NCBI RefSeq assembly: GCF_034928825.1
Contig: NZ_JAYFUL010000002.1
Coordinates: 1 to 64,000, forward strand
Length of the DNA: 64,000 bases
Direction of reading: 5' to 3'
Source: Arcicella aquatica
GTDB taxonomy: Bacteria > Bacteroidota > Bacteroidia > Cytophagales > Spirosomataceae
This document shows positions 54,606 to 63,113 of the stretch, piece by piece; position 1 is the first letter of the stretch; the number at the start of each line of letters is the position of its first letter. Below the pieces are notes generated by a model, which saw only the letters and a list, made by a program, of their open reading frames with translations, did no database searches and had not been told where the DNA came from. The position numbers were made by a program, and so were the translations under genes.

Positions 54606-56000
54606 ATGACAAACAAAACTTCTGTCATTGCTATTTTTGACATTGGCAAAACCAATAAAAAACTGTTCCTCTTTGATGAGCAGTACAAAATTGTTTTAGA
54701 AAAATCGACTCAATTCGACGAAACTCAAGACGAAGATGGCGATAACTGTGAAGATTTAGACCTCCTCAATGCGTGGGTAACCCAAACATTTGAGGAGGTG
54801 CTAAGCCTTCCTGATTTTGCTATTAAGGCATTAAATTTTTCAACTTACGGAGCAAGCTTTGTGCATCTTGATGCGAATGGTAAAGCGGTGGCACCTTTGT
54901 ATAATTATTTAAAGACGTATTCTGAGACACTGAAAAAACAGTTTTATGATACGTATGATGGTGAACAAAAGTTTTCACAAGTTACAGCATCGCCAGTATT
55001 AGGAAACTTAAATTCAGGGATGGTTCTCTATCGTTTGAAATACGAGAATCCTGATTTATTTGCCAAAATAAACTACTCGCTACATTTACCCCAATACTTG
55101 AATTTTCTGTTTACGGGTAACTATTATTCAGATATTACGAGTATCGGTTGTCATACCAATCTTTGGGATTTTACGAAAAACACTTATCACAGATGGGTGC
55201 ATGAAGAAGGCGTTGACGAGAAGCTCGCTCCTATCTTCCCTTCAAATCAGGTTCAGCAAAAAAGTATTGGTAACTATGAATTACAAGTAGGCGTTGGTCT
55301 GCACGATAGCTCTGCAGCGTTGATTCCCTACCTTGCTACTTTCACCGAGCCTTTTATTTTGCTTTCAACGGGTACGTGGTGTATTAGCTTGAATCCTTTC
55401 AATCATATTCCATTGAGTGCGGAGGAATTGCAATATGATTGTTTGTCGTATATGCACTATGAAGGTAAGCCCGTAAAGGCTTCAAGGTTATTTGCTGGTT
55501 ATGAACACGAACAACAAACCAAGCGTTTGGCATTGCATTTCAATCTGGCAAATGATTATTATAAAACTGTAAAGTCTGACTTGGAACTTTTACATAGATT
55601 AAGGGAAAGTCAACTACATGGCGATGACGACCATTTGCGTGAAGCCCGACGTCCGCCACTCCAAGAATCTCTTTTTGGAAGTAGAGATTTGACTGTTTTC
55701 AATAATTACGAAGAAGCCTATCATCAATTAATTATTGACATTGTTGCTCAACAATTAATTGCTACTGAATTAGTATTGAATAATTCGCCCGTAAAAAAAC
55801 TTTTTGTGGATGGTGGTTTTGGGAAAAATGAGATTTTCATGACATTACTTGCTATGGCTTTTCCTACCTTAGAAGTTTATGCAGCCTCTGTTGCTCAGGC
55901 TACCTCGTTGGGTGCTGCTCTTTCGATTCATCAATACTGGACGGATAAAGCTTTACCCGACAATTTGATTGAATTAAAAAAGTATCAGCTTGAAAGTTAA
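54606..56000 (+). CDS. rhaB: FGGY-family kinase, probable rhamnulokinase
   Basis: 464 residues. N-terminal ATP/sugar fold IAIFDIGKTNKKLFLFDEQ, then STGTWCISLNPFNH (adenosine-binding) and FVDGGFGKNEIFM near the C-terminus. Phosphorylates rhamnulose for the aldolase. Overlap of role and position in the rhamnose cluster supports the assignment, six bases after the isomerase stop. No regulator or transporter of the pathway is in the window. Confidence 0.88.
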   Translation: MTNKTSVIAIFDIGKTNKKLFLFDEQYKIVLEKSTQFDETQDEDGDNCEDLDLLNAWVTQTFEEVLSLPDFAIKALNFSTYGASFVHLDANGKAVAPLYNYLKTYSETLKKQFYDTYDGEQKFSQVTASPVLGNLNSGMVLYRLKYENPDLFAKINYSLHLPQYLNFLFTGNYYSDITSIGCHTNLWDFTKNTYHRWVHEEGVDEKLAPIFPSNQVQQKSIGNYELQVGVGLHDSSAALIPYLATFTEPFILLSTGTWCISLNPFNHIPLSAEELQYDCLSYMHYEGKPVKASRLFAGYEHEQQTKRLALHFNLANDYYKTVKSDLELLHRLRESQLHGDDDHLREARRPPLQESLFGSRDLTVFNNYEEAYHQLIIDIVAQQLIATELVLNNSPVKKLFVDGGFGKNEIFMTLLAMAFPTLEVYAASVAQATSLGAALSIHQYWTDKALPDNLIELKKYQLES

Positions 56001-56034
56001 TACTTTAGCTAAACATACTGTTTAAAGATGAATC

Positions 56035-56184
56035 ATGCCGAATTTTCATTAGAATAATAAGTTTAGGAGTGTTTATATTTATTATCGTCTTGTCCTTACT
56101 TTTCTTTTCTTGATAAAAGAAAAGTAACAAAAGAAAATCAAGAATTCCTAAACTCGCTTCGCTCAAACAGTAGGAATTCGGCAT
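56035..56184. repeat. 150-bp structured intergenic element
   Basis: Ends ATGCCGAATT (56035-56044) and AATTCGGCAT (56175-56184) are a perfect inverted repeat. An inner GTTTAGG/CCTAAAC pair and a perfect 13-bp hairpin TTACTTTTCTTTT (56096-56108) with AAAAGAAAAGTAA (56115-56127) lie inside, followed by an ACTCGCTTCGCTCAAAC word. This pattern matches the dispersed CTTTTC/GAAAAG and CGCTTCGCTC repeats seen in Bacteroidota intergenic DNA. Confidence 0.65.
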
Positions 56185-56189
56185 CCATC

Positions 56190-56239
56190 AATCATAAAAA
56201 GGCAGTCGAAAAACTAATTTCGACTGCCTTTTTATGATT
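56190..56239. terminator. Strong bidirectional terminator after rhamnose cluster
   Basis: Perfect 22-bp arms (56190-56211 and 56218-56239, beginning AATCATAAAAAGGCAGTC) around a six-base AACTAA loop. The A- and T-runs lie inside the arms (AAAAAGG / CCTTTTT). This is the longest hairpin in the window. Confidence 0.85.
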
Positions 56240-56272
56240 CTAAAATTCGGGATAACTCATGTTTAAAAGGGC

Positions 56273-56354
56273 AAAAAAAAGTGATTAAACGTATTTGGGG
56301 CGTTTAATCACTCAGCTCTGTTAAAAGCACAATTCAACCACGAATTGATTATTA
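56273..56354 (-). ncRNA. Candidate small RNA with own promoter and terminator
   Basis: Leftward reading shows a -7 box TATATTTG (56367-56360), a predicted start near 56354, a hairpin CAATTC/GAATTG (56330-56335, 56342-56347, GTGGTT loop), and a 12-bp terminator stem GTGATTAAACG (56280-56291) with CGTTTAATCACT (56301-56312) followed by T8 (56280-56273). About 82 nt. No coding frame exists. No -33 TTTG is visible. It is oriented away from the flippase gene at 56534 and toward the rhamnose cluster terminator. Expression is inferred. Confidence 0.55.
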
Positions 56355-56367
56355 TGCCACAAATATA

Positions 56368-56401
56368 GTATAAACACTCATATATTTATAAGTGTTTATA
56401 C
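56368..56401. promoter_or_regulatory. 11-bp inverted repeat beside the sRNA -7 box
   Basis: GTATAAACACT (56368-56378) and AGTGTTTATAC (56391-56401) are perfect reverse complements, ending one base from the TATATTTG box. A possible operator controlling the candidate RNA. Confidence 0.5.
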
Positions 56402-56533
56402 TTATTTTGAAAAATATTTTTTATCTATTCATTTGAAATCAAGATTGTATTAACACATAAGTCCTTGTAAATTGCGACTACATTGTGGTAAGCAAAAAGA
56501 TAAACGATTGTTTGATACACAATTCTGATTAAC

Positions 56534-58051
56534 ATGAGTGTTTTAAAAAAATTAGCCAGCGAAACAGCATCATACGGCATAAGTACAATTTTAGGGCGAT
56601 CACTTAATTTCCTATTAGTGGCTGTTCATACCGCTGCCTTTACACCCGCAGAACTTAATATAAACGTAAAGCTTTATGCATACGTAGCCATTGCTAATAT
56701 TATCTATACGTATGGCATGGAAACAGCCTTCTTCCGTTTTGCTACTGACGACAAAGAAAAATATTATAACATCATTCAATCGGCCATCACCATTAGTAGT
56801 TTGGTATTTACCAGTATCATCATTATTTTTTCAACACCCATCATCAATGCATTAGGCGTACCGGGCAAAGAGATTTTCTTGACTTGGATAGCATTGATAG
56901 TAGCCATCGATGCAATTACGGCCATTCCTTTTGCCAGATTGAGGCTAGAGAAAAAAACCAAAAAATTCGTAGCAGCAAAAATTTTCAGCATCATTGTAAA
57001 CGTACTATTGAACATTATTTTTTTATTAGGTTTCAAAAAAATAGCAGATGGCGATTATCTTCTTTTCTTACAGCCACTAGCTCAAAAATTATACTTACCA
57101 AGTGTTGGTGCAGGGTATATTTTCTTGGCTAACCTACTAGCAAACGCCAGCTTATTTTATTTTTTGAGGGCAGAGTTCAAGCTATTCAAATTTCAGTTTG
57201 ACAAAGCCACTTTCAAAAACTTGATGATATATGCCTATCCTATTATGATAATGGGCTTGGCAAGTACCTTTAACTTAATGTTTGATAGAATATTACTGGA
57301 AAGACTATTACCCGAAGGTTTTTATCCGAACCGTACTTCTCAGGAGGCACTAGGCATCTATGGGAATGTCTATAAGCTTTCTATCTTTATGGCATTAGCA
57401 ACACAAGCTTTCCGCTATGCTGCCGAACCTTTTTTTCTGGCAAAAACTGAAAATAAAAATTCGCCTGAAACATTAGCAGATGTAACAAAATGGTTTTTGA
57501 TAACCTGTATATTTATTTGGCTAGGGGTTTGTCTGAATCTAGATATTATAAAAGTCCTTTTCTTAAGAAAGCCTATTTATTGGGAAGGAATGAAAGTAGT
57601 ACCGATTTTATTACTGGCCAATCTTTTCCTAGGTGTTTACTACAATATCTCTGTTTGGTTTAAACTCAACAAGAAAACATATTTCGGTACCAGAATCACT
57701 TTTGGTGGTTTGGCAATCACTATCTTTTTCAATATTATACTCATTCCCAAGATGGGATATATGGGTTGTGCGATAGCCTTTTTGATATCATGCTTTTCGA
57801 TGACTGCCTTGTGCTATTACTTCGGACAAAAGTATTATCCCGTACCATATAAGATACTTTCAGCCTTTGGATATATTATTTCAGCGGGTGTATTAATTTT
57901 TTGTACCATGCAGATTAACATTGAAAATTTATGGATTTCTATCCCATATCATTTCATATTACTGAGTTTATATGCTGCTGGTGTTGTTTTAGTTGAGCGA
58001 AAGACAATTATTCCATTGAAAGTCAGAGATAAATATGCTTTTTTAAGATAA
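56534..58051 (+). CDS. Polysaccharide/lipopolysaccharide flippase (MOP superfamily)
   Basis: 505 residues with about 14 hydrophobic segments. N-terminal LASETASYGISTILGRSLNFLL and AKIFSIIVNVLLNIIFLLG segments fit the Wzx/MurJ-like multidrug-oligosaccharide-polysaccharide superfamily used to flip lipid-linked saccharides. No glycosyltransferases are adjacent, so the glycan is unknown. It is the first gene after the rhamnose cluster and a structured intergenic region. Confidence 0.85.
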   Translation: MSVLKKLASETASYGISTILGRSLNFLLVAVHTAAFTPAELNINVKLYAYVAIANIIYTYGMETAFFRFATDDKEKYYNIIQSAITISSLVFTSIIIIFSTPIINALGVPGKEIFLTWIALIVAIDAITAIPFARLRLEKKTKKFVAAKIFSIIVNVLLNIIFLLGFKKIADGDYLLFLQPLAQKLYLPSVGAGYIFLANLLANASLFYFLRAEFKLFKFQFDKATFKNLMIYAYPIMIMGLASTFNLMFDRILLERLLPEGFYPNRTSQEALGIYGNVYKLSIFMALATQAFRYAAEPFFLAKTENKNSPETLADVTKWFLITCIFIWLGVCLNLDIIKVLFLRKPIYWEGMKVVPILLLANLFLGVYYNISVWFKLNKKTYFGTRITFGGLAITIFFNIILIPKMGYMGCAIAFLISCFSMTALCYYFGQKYYPVPYKILSAFGYIISAGVLIFCTMQINIENLWISIPYHFILLSLYAAGVVLVERKTIIPLKVRDKYAFLR

Positions 58052-58188
58052 AAACATAAAATTTTCGAGTAAATTATAGAACTTTGTAATAAACTAGGAT
58101 TAAAGCCTAGATTAATTTTAGGGTTTTATTCAATGTATCGTTATTTCTTTAGATTTTTTGCAATCTAAATACTTATCTAAATAAAGGC

Positions 58189-58521
58189 ATGATGACTGAC
58201 AATCAAATTCGGACTCAATTTGAGGCCTTAGAAATAAAACTAAGGAATGTTGTCTTAAGATATAAAGATTTGCAAACTAGGCTTGAATTAGCTACCCGAG
58301 AAAACGAATCTTTAAAACATACATTGGCTGATACCTTAAAAGAAAACCAAGAATTAAATAAAAAATTAAACCAAAGAGTAAAAAACTTTAAAAAATCAGA
58401 TAAAATCACTAAGATTGCAGTAAACAATCTAAATAGTACAGGCAATCCTGCCGAATTGAAAGAAAAACTTGACCAATATATCTTAGAAATAGATAGGTGT
58501 ATTAGTCAGCTTAGCAAATAA
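58189..58521 (+). CDS. Coiled-coil protein next to zapA
   Basis: 110 residues, strongly heptad-like (RTQFEALEIKLRNVVLRYKDLQTRLELATRENE and a LKENQELNKKLNQRVKNFKKSD segment), with no signal peptide. Two start codons ATG-ATG at 58189. Its length and position immediately upstream of zapA suggest a cell-division accessory protein (ZapB-like in idea, not in recognised family). 84 bases to zapA. Confidence 0.65.
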   Translation: MMTDNQIRTQFEALEIKLRNVVLRYKDLQTRLELATRENESLKHTLADTLKENQELNKKLNQRVKNFKKSDKITKIAVNNLNSTGNPAELKEKLDQYILEIDRCISQLSK

Positions 58522-58605
58522 AAAGTTTACAAAATCAATCGTTTCATAGTTCATAGTTTTCTTGACTAAATAACTCAAAACTTTTAATTTAAAACTTAAA
58601 ATATA

Positions 58606-58896
58606 ATGGCCGAAAAAGTCCCTTGTAATATAGTTGTTGCTCACGAACCTTTTAGCCTATCAGTTGGGAAGGAAGAAGAGGAATTTGTTCGCAAAGCTGC
58701 TAAGTTGATTAATGAAAAAATGGATTCTTATCGAGAAACTAAAAAGGTAGACTCGCACCAACGTCTGTTAGCAATAGTTGCTTTAGACTTTGTAATGAGT
58801 AACCTTAAATTTGGCGTCAAACATAGTGATCTTCAAAAATCTGTGATGGGGAAGATTGCTGAATTAGACAACTTATTGAGTTCTGTTACAGAATGA
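58606..58896 (+). CDS. zapA: Cell-division protein ZapA
   Basis: 96 residues. ZapA fold: N-terminal beta-alpha-beta VVAHEPFSLSVGKEEEEFVRKAAKLINEKMD and a long C-terminal helix (about 50-96) RLLAIVALDFVMSNLKFG, the dimer/tetramer coiled coil that binds FtsZ and bundles it. Cytoplasmic. The upstream coiled-coil gene and downstream rny form the neighbourhood seen in other Bacteroidota. Confidence 0.9.
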   Translation: MAEKVPCNIVVAHEPFSLSVGKEEEEFVRKAAKLINEKMDSYRETKKVDSHQRLLAIVALDFVMSNLKFGVKHSDLQKSVMGKIAELDNLLSSVTE

Positions 58897-58918
58897 ATTA
58901 ACATATTTCTTTATTATT

Positions 58919-59059
58919 CGTTGTAAACGTTTTAAGTAGTAAAATTGAGCGATTATAAATCATATTTATAAAAATTAGTACAAGTACCTGAATACCATAA
59001 ATTAAACCTTATACATTCTAATAACATGATTTTGATTGGATTCGTTTACATAAACAACG
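58919..59059 (+). ncRNA. ssrS: Candidate 6S-like RNA between zapA and rny
   Basis: CGTTGTAAACG (58919-58929) pairs in parts with CGTTTACATAAACAACG (59043-59059). Inside, AAATCAT (58957-58963) pairs with ATGATTT (59026-59032) and ATTAG (58974-58978) with CTAAT (59018-59022), with unpaired bulges in between. The shape is a long rod with a central bubble, as 6S RNA has, and it lies in a 347-bp gap between zapA and rny where such RNAs are reported. The match is by shape and place, not covariance. Confidence 0.4.
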
Positions 59060-59243
59060 CCATACAAATTTCTAGTTTACTTGTTTAATTTAACTATTCT
59101 TGATTTTAAATACGATATACAAGCGTTTAATTTTTCTTTTCACATTCAAGGCATTTGTCTGTTTTAGTCCTTTTTTTCACTCAATAGTTGGTCGGATTGC
59201 ATTATTCAATGCACGAAAACTATTAACTAAAACGATATAAATA

Positions 59244-60821
59244 ATGCTAACTCCCATCATTGCCGCAGTTGCTTCGCTGATAGCGGGAATATTTGTCGGT
59301 AAGCTTGCTTTTGCAAAGAATACCCAGAGAATTGAAGAAGAGGCAACTTCCAAAGCTTCAGATATTGTCAAAAATGCTGAATTACAAGCAGAAAACATCA
59401 AGAAAGATAGAATACTTGAAGCCAAAGAAAAGTTCTTGAAACTTCGCTCGGAATTTGAAGATGATTCAAATAAAAAGAAGCAGATTTTAGTTCAAAATGA
59501 GCAAAAACTAAAAGAACGTGAGCGTACTTTACAGATTTCGATGGAACAGACTAAGAAATTAGAATCTGAGTTAAATTCGCAAAAACAATCGTTGACTTCT
59601 AAAGAAGAAAACCTAAGAAAAAAGACGGAAGAAGCTGATAAGAAAAGAATTCAGGCGGATGAGATGTTGGCTTCGCAAGTATCACAATTGGAGAAAATAG
59701 CAAGCTTAACTGCTGACGAAGCACGCCAACAATTGATTGATGCTTTGCGTGCAGAAGCAGAAACGAAGGCATCGTCTATCATTAAAAATACGATTGAGGA
59801 GGCTAAGTTAACAGCTACTAAAGAGGCTAAGAAAGTAGTTATTGAGACTATTCAAAGAACGGCGGCTGAAAATGCGATTGAAAACTGTGTATCTGTTTTC
59901 AACATTGAATCTGATGACGTAAAAGGTAAAATCATTGGTCGTGAGGGTAGAAATATCCGTGCATTAGAAGCCGCTACAGGGGTAGAGTTTATTGTAGATG
60001 ATACGCCAGAAGCCATCATCATTTCTGGTTTTGACCCTGTTCGTCGCGAAATCGCTCGTTTGTCGCTACACCGTTTAGTTCAGGATGGTCGTATTCACCC
60101 TGCTCGTATTGAAGAAGTAGTTGCCAAAACTAAGAAGAATATCGATGAAGAAATTATTGAAATCGGAGAACGTACCGTTATTGATTTAGGGATTCATGGT
60201 TTACACCCTGAATTAATCAAAATGGTAGGTAGAATGCGTTTCCGTTCTTCGTATGGACAAAACCTTTTACAACACTCGCGTGAAGTAGCCAAGCTTTGTG
60301 CTACTATGGCGGCAGAATTAGGCCTGAATGCGAAGTTAGCGAAGCGTGCAGGACTATTACACGATATTGGTAAAGTATGGCATGAGGAGGCAGAATTGCC
60401 TCACGCTATTTTGGGGATGCAGTTGGCAGAGAAATACAAAGAAAACGCTGAGGTTTGTAATGCCATTGGTGCTCACCATGATGAAATCGAGATGACTTCT
60501 ATGATTTCGCCAATTATTCAGGTATGTGATGCCATCTCTGGTTCTCGTCCAGGTGCTCGTCGCGAGATGATGGAATCTTATATGCGTCGCTTAAAAGAAT
60601 TAGAAGAATTAGCAGTTAGCTTTAGCGGTGTTCAAAAATGTTATGCTATTCAGGCTGGTCGTGAATTGAGAGTATTGGTAGATGCTGAAAATGTTTCTGA
60701 CGAAAAAGCGAGCATGCTATCATACGATATTTCACAGAAAATTGAAAAAGAAATGCAATATCCAGGGCAAATTAAAGTAACGGTTATCCGTGAAATGAGG
60801 GCCGTGAATTACGCAAAATAA
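59244..60821 (+). CDS. rny: Ribonuclease Y
   Basis: 525 residues. A short N-terminal membrane anchor (1-20, AAVASLIAGIFVG), a long coiled coil (about 25-180), a KH domain (about 215-275, GRNIRALEAATGVEFIVDDTPE), and an HD catalytic domain (about 335-440) with HSREVAKLCATMAAE and LLHDIGKVWHEE. Endonuclease of mRNA decay at the inner membrane. Ends at a terminator hairpin. Confidence 0.96.
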   Translation: MLTPIIAAVASLIAGIFVGKLAFAKNTQRIEEEATSKASDIVKNAELQAENIKKDRILEAKEKFLKLRSEFEDDSNKKKQILVQNEQKLKERERTLQISMEQTKKLESELNSQKQSLTSKEENLRKKTEEADKKRIQADEMLASQVSQLEKIASLTADEARQQLIDALRAEAETKASSIIKNTIEEAKLTATKEAKKVVIETIQRTAAENAIENCVSVFNIESDDVKGKIIGREGRNIRALEAATGVEFIVDDTPEAIIISGFDPVRREIARLSLHRLVQDGRIHPARIEEVVAKTKKNIDEEIIEIGERTVIDLGIHGLHPELIKMVGRMRFRSSYGQNLLQHSREVAKLCATMAAELGLNAKLAKRAGLLHDIGKVWHEEAELPHAILGMQLAEKYKENAEVCNAIGAHHDEIEMTSMISPIIQVCDAISGSRPGARREMMESYMRRLKELEELAVSFSGVQKCYAIQAGRELRVLVDAENVSDEKASMLSYDISQKIEKEMQYPGQIKVTVIREMRAVNYAK

Positions 60822-60856
60822 TAGCGGTTTATAGCTTAGCTATATTCCAAATAACA

Positions 60857-60893
60857 AAATCCCCCTAAGAGAATTATTCTTTTAGGGGGATTT
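60857..60893 (+). terminator. Terminator after rny
   Basis: Arms AAATCCCCCTAA (60857-60868) and TTAGGGGGATTT (60882-60893), a 12-bp stem with a 13-base loop, followed by TGTCTTTT. It lies 35 bases past the rny stop. Confidence 0.85.
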
Positions 60894-61315
60894 GTCTTTT
60901 AACTGCCTACGAAAACAGTCAAAAAGATAATGGCACATTCCAAAAAATTGCATCTAAATTAAGAGCGTTTGTTGATAAAAAAAATGACTTAAATCAGTTT
61001 TCAAAAAGCATAAAAATTGAGAATTAGGGTATTTTTTTAACAACCTTGTTAAAAAGCTTATTACCAAATATTTAGTGTATTTACTTAAATATTTTTAATA
61101 ATTATTTGTAAAAAAAATAATTATTTGGAACAGTTTTTGAATAAAAATATTCAAAAAAACTTTGTTGTGACAACAATTTTTTTTTGAATAAATGAGAATC
61201 AATGTAAAATATGAAAGATAGAATATGAAAAATAAAAGAAGTTGTGGTGCTTAGTGTAAATTTTAGATTAAAAATTTTGCAAGTATAATTATCACGAATT
61301 ACTTTCAACCTCGAA
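60894..61315. other. 422-bp AT-rich region, palindromes but no gene
   Basis: It holds direct repeats of AATAATTATTTG, a TTTTTGAATA...TATTCAAAAA inverted pair (61134-61157) and TTGTTG-TGA-CAACAA (61162-61176). No open frame with coding character. Probably the promoter/operator region of the efflux cluster. Confidence 0.5.
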
Positions 61316-61738
61316 ATGAAAAAGGCATTCATAAAATATCCCTTATTTTTATGTGTTCTCCTGTTGAGTATAACAAGTCAATTGTTTGCTCAAACACAGA
61401 AGGAGGCTGCCTTTCATTTGCCCAAAAATACGCTTAAAGAGTCCCAAAATTTAAGCATTAGCACAGAAGTACCCTTCCAGTTTTTTTTCTCTACAAGTTC
61501 TTTAGGCGGCAAAGAAACTACCTTGTTTGCATACGATGAAGAGAATATTGAAGAAGAAGAAAGCTTTGTAACGCCAAAAAAGAATTCAGAAGCCGCTTCT
61601 TATTTTACAATTCCTTTTTTTGGCTGGTATACTGGATTTACCCTACTCGATTTACCTCAAGTCTTACTTTTCTGTAAGCATTATTCACCTTTCTTTTCAG
61701 TTGATTTAAACATAGTATTCTGTGTCTTCAGAATATGA
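61316..61738 (+). CDS. Short exported protein upstream of efflux genes
   Basis: 140 residues. Signal peptide (1-26, ending LFAQT), then an acidic stretch (EENIEEEESF) and a hydrophobic C-terminal half (YFTIPFFGWYTGFTLLDLPQVLLF) that could be membrane-embedded. Not a recognised family. It is followed 149 bases later by the RND adaptor gene and might be a small accessory of that efflux operon; this is only positional. Confidence 0.5.
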   Translation: MKKAFIKYPLFLCVLLLSITSQLFAQTQKEAAFHLPKNTLKESQNLSISTEVPFQFFFSTSSLGGKETTLFAYDEENIEEEESFVTPKKNSEAASYFTIPFFGWYTGFTLLDLPQVLLFCKHYSPFFSVDLNIVFCVFRI

Positions 61739-61887
61739 TTTAATATCTCTGTGGCAGATCATGCTGCCCAAATCTTCATAAAATTATTTTATTTCTTTAG
61801 GCAAAGCATTTTAGTTTCAACGGCTGATTAATGTTTTCTTATGCCACGTAATACATTCTAAAATCCAGTAAACCAATAAAAATTGTC

Positions 61888-62973
61888 ATGAAAAAAATTC
61901 TCATGTTCATGAGTATAGGTGCTATGTTGTGCCTTACTAGTTGCGAATCAAAAAAAGAGGAAGAAAAAGAAGAGCAAACTAAGTTACTCGTTACCAGCCC
62001 ATTAAAAAAAGATACAACGGCTATCAATGAGTACGTTTCTCAAATTCGCTCGATACAACACATCGAATTGAGAGCCCTAGAAAGGGGTTATTTAAAAAAA
62101 ATCTACGTAGATGAAGGGCAATTTGTTAAAAAAGGACAGTTAATGTTCCAGATTTTACCGTTGCAATACCAAGCTGAATTTCAAAAAACTCAGGCTGAAG
62201 CCAATTATGCTGAGATTGAATATAAAAACACGAAATTATTAGCTGATAGCAACATCGTTTCTCGTAATGAGTTGGCCTTAACTAAAGCCAAATTTGATAA
62301 AGCAAAAGCTGAAATGGAGTTGGCCAAAGTGCACCTTGGTTTCACTGAAATCAAAGCGCCTTTTGATGGTATCATGGACCATTTTTATGTACGAGAAGGT
62401 AGTCTTCTGGCAGAAGGAGATTTACTTACTACTTTGTCTGACAACAGCAAAATGTGGGTATATTTTAACGTCCCAGAATCAGAATATCTAAATTTCAAAA
62501 CTAAGTCGAACAATAGTAATGTGCCAGTTGTAAAACTCAAGATGGCTAATCAAGATATTTTTGAATATCCAGGAGTTGTTCAAACAATTGAAGCAGACTT
62601 TAATAATGAAACGGGAAATATTGCTTTCAGAGCTACTTTTCCTAACCCTAATAAGCTATTAAGACATGGAGAAACAGGTAACATCCAGATGGTTGTACCG
62701 CTGAAAAATGCTGTGATTATTCCACAGAAAGCTACATTCGAAATCTTGGAAAAGAAGTATGTATTTATCGTAGATAAGAATAATGTAGTTAATTCAAAAG
62801 AAATTACGATTGGTGCTGAATTGCCAGATTTATATATCGTCAAAAGCGGATTAACTGGTAATGAAAAAATACTTCTTGAAGGTTTGAAGAAGGTTAGAGA
62901 CAACGATAAGATTATCTACGATTACAAAGACCCTAAATCGGTCATTGCTAATTTGAGAGTTTATGCGGAGTAG
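61888..62973 (+). CDS. RND efflux membrane-fusion (adaptor) lipoprotein
   Basis: 361 residues. Signal peptide with lipobox CLTSC (Cys19), then a charged linker and the HlyD/AcrA-type layout: RALERGYLKKIYVDEGQFVKKGQ (lipoyl half), a coiled hairpin (about 90-140, YAEIEYKNTKLLADSN), the second lipoyl half EIKAPFDGIMDHFYVREG, and a beta-barrel domain. It connects the permease to an outer-membrane channel across the periplasm. The permease starts 140 bases downstream. Confidence 0.9.
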   Translation: MKKILMFMSIGAMLCLTSCESKKEEEKEEQTKLLVTSPLKKDTTAINEYVSQIRSIQHIELRALERGYLKKIYVDEGQFVKKGQLMFQILPLQYQAEFQKTQAEANYAEIEYKNTKLLADSNIVSRNELALTKAKFDKAKAEMELAKVHLGFTEIKAPFDGIMDHFYVREGSLLAEGDLLTTLSDNSKMWVYFNVPESEYLNFKTKSNNSNVPVVKLKMANQDIFEYPGVVQTIEADFNNETGNIAFRATFPNPNKLLRHGETGNIQMVVPLKNAVIIPQKATFEILEKKYVFIVDKNNVVNSKEITIGAELPDLYIVKSGLTGNEKILLEGLKKVRDNDKIIYDYKDPKSVIANLRVYAE

Positions 62974-63113
62974 TCAAGCAGTGCTGTGAAATAATGATTG
63001 GATAAATAAGCGATTCTTAAATCCTTTATCCATTAGCTATCAAGCTATTATTCATTAAATCACTTATTGGCTAAGTCACTCATTTATATCTGTATTCAAA
63101 CAAATTCAAGGAT

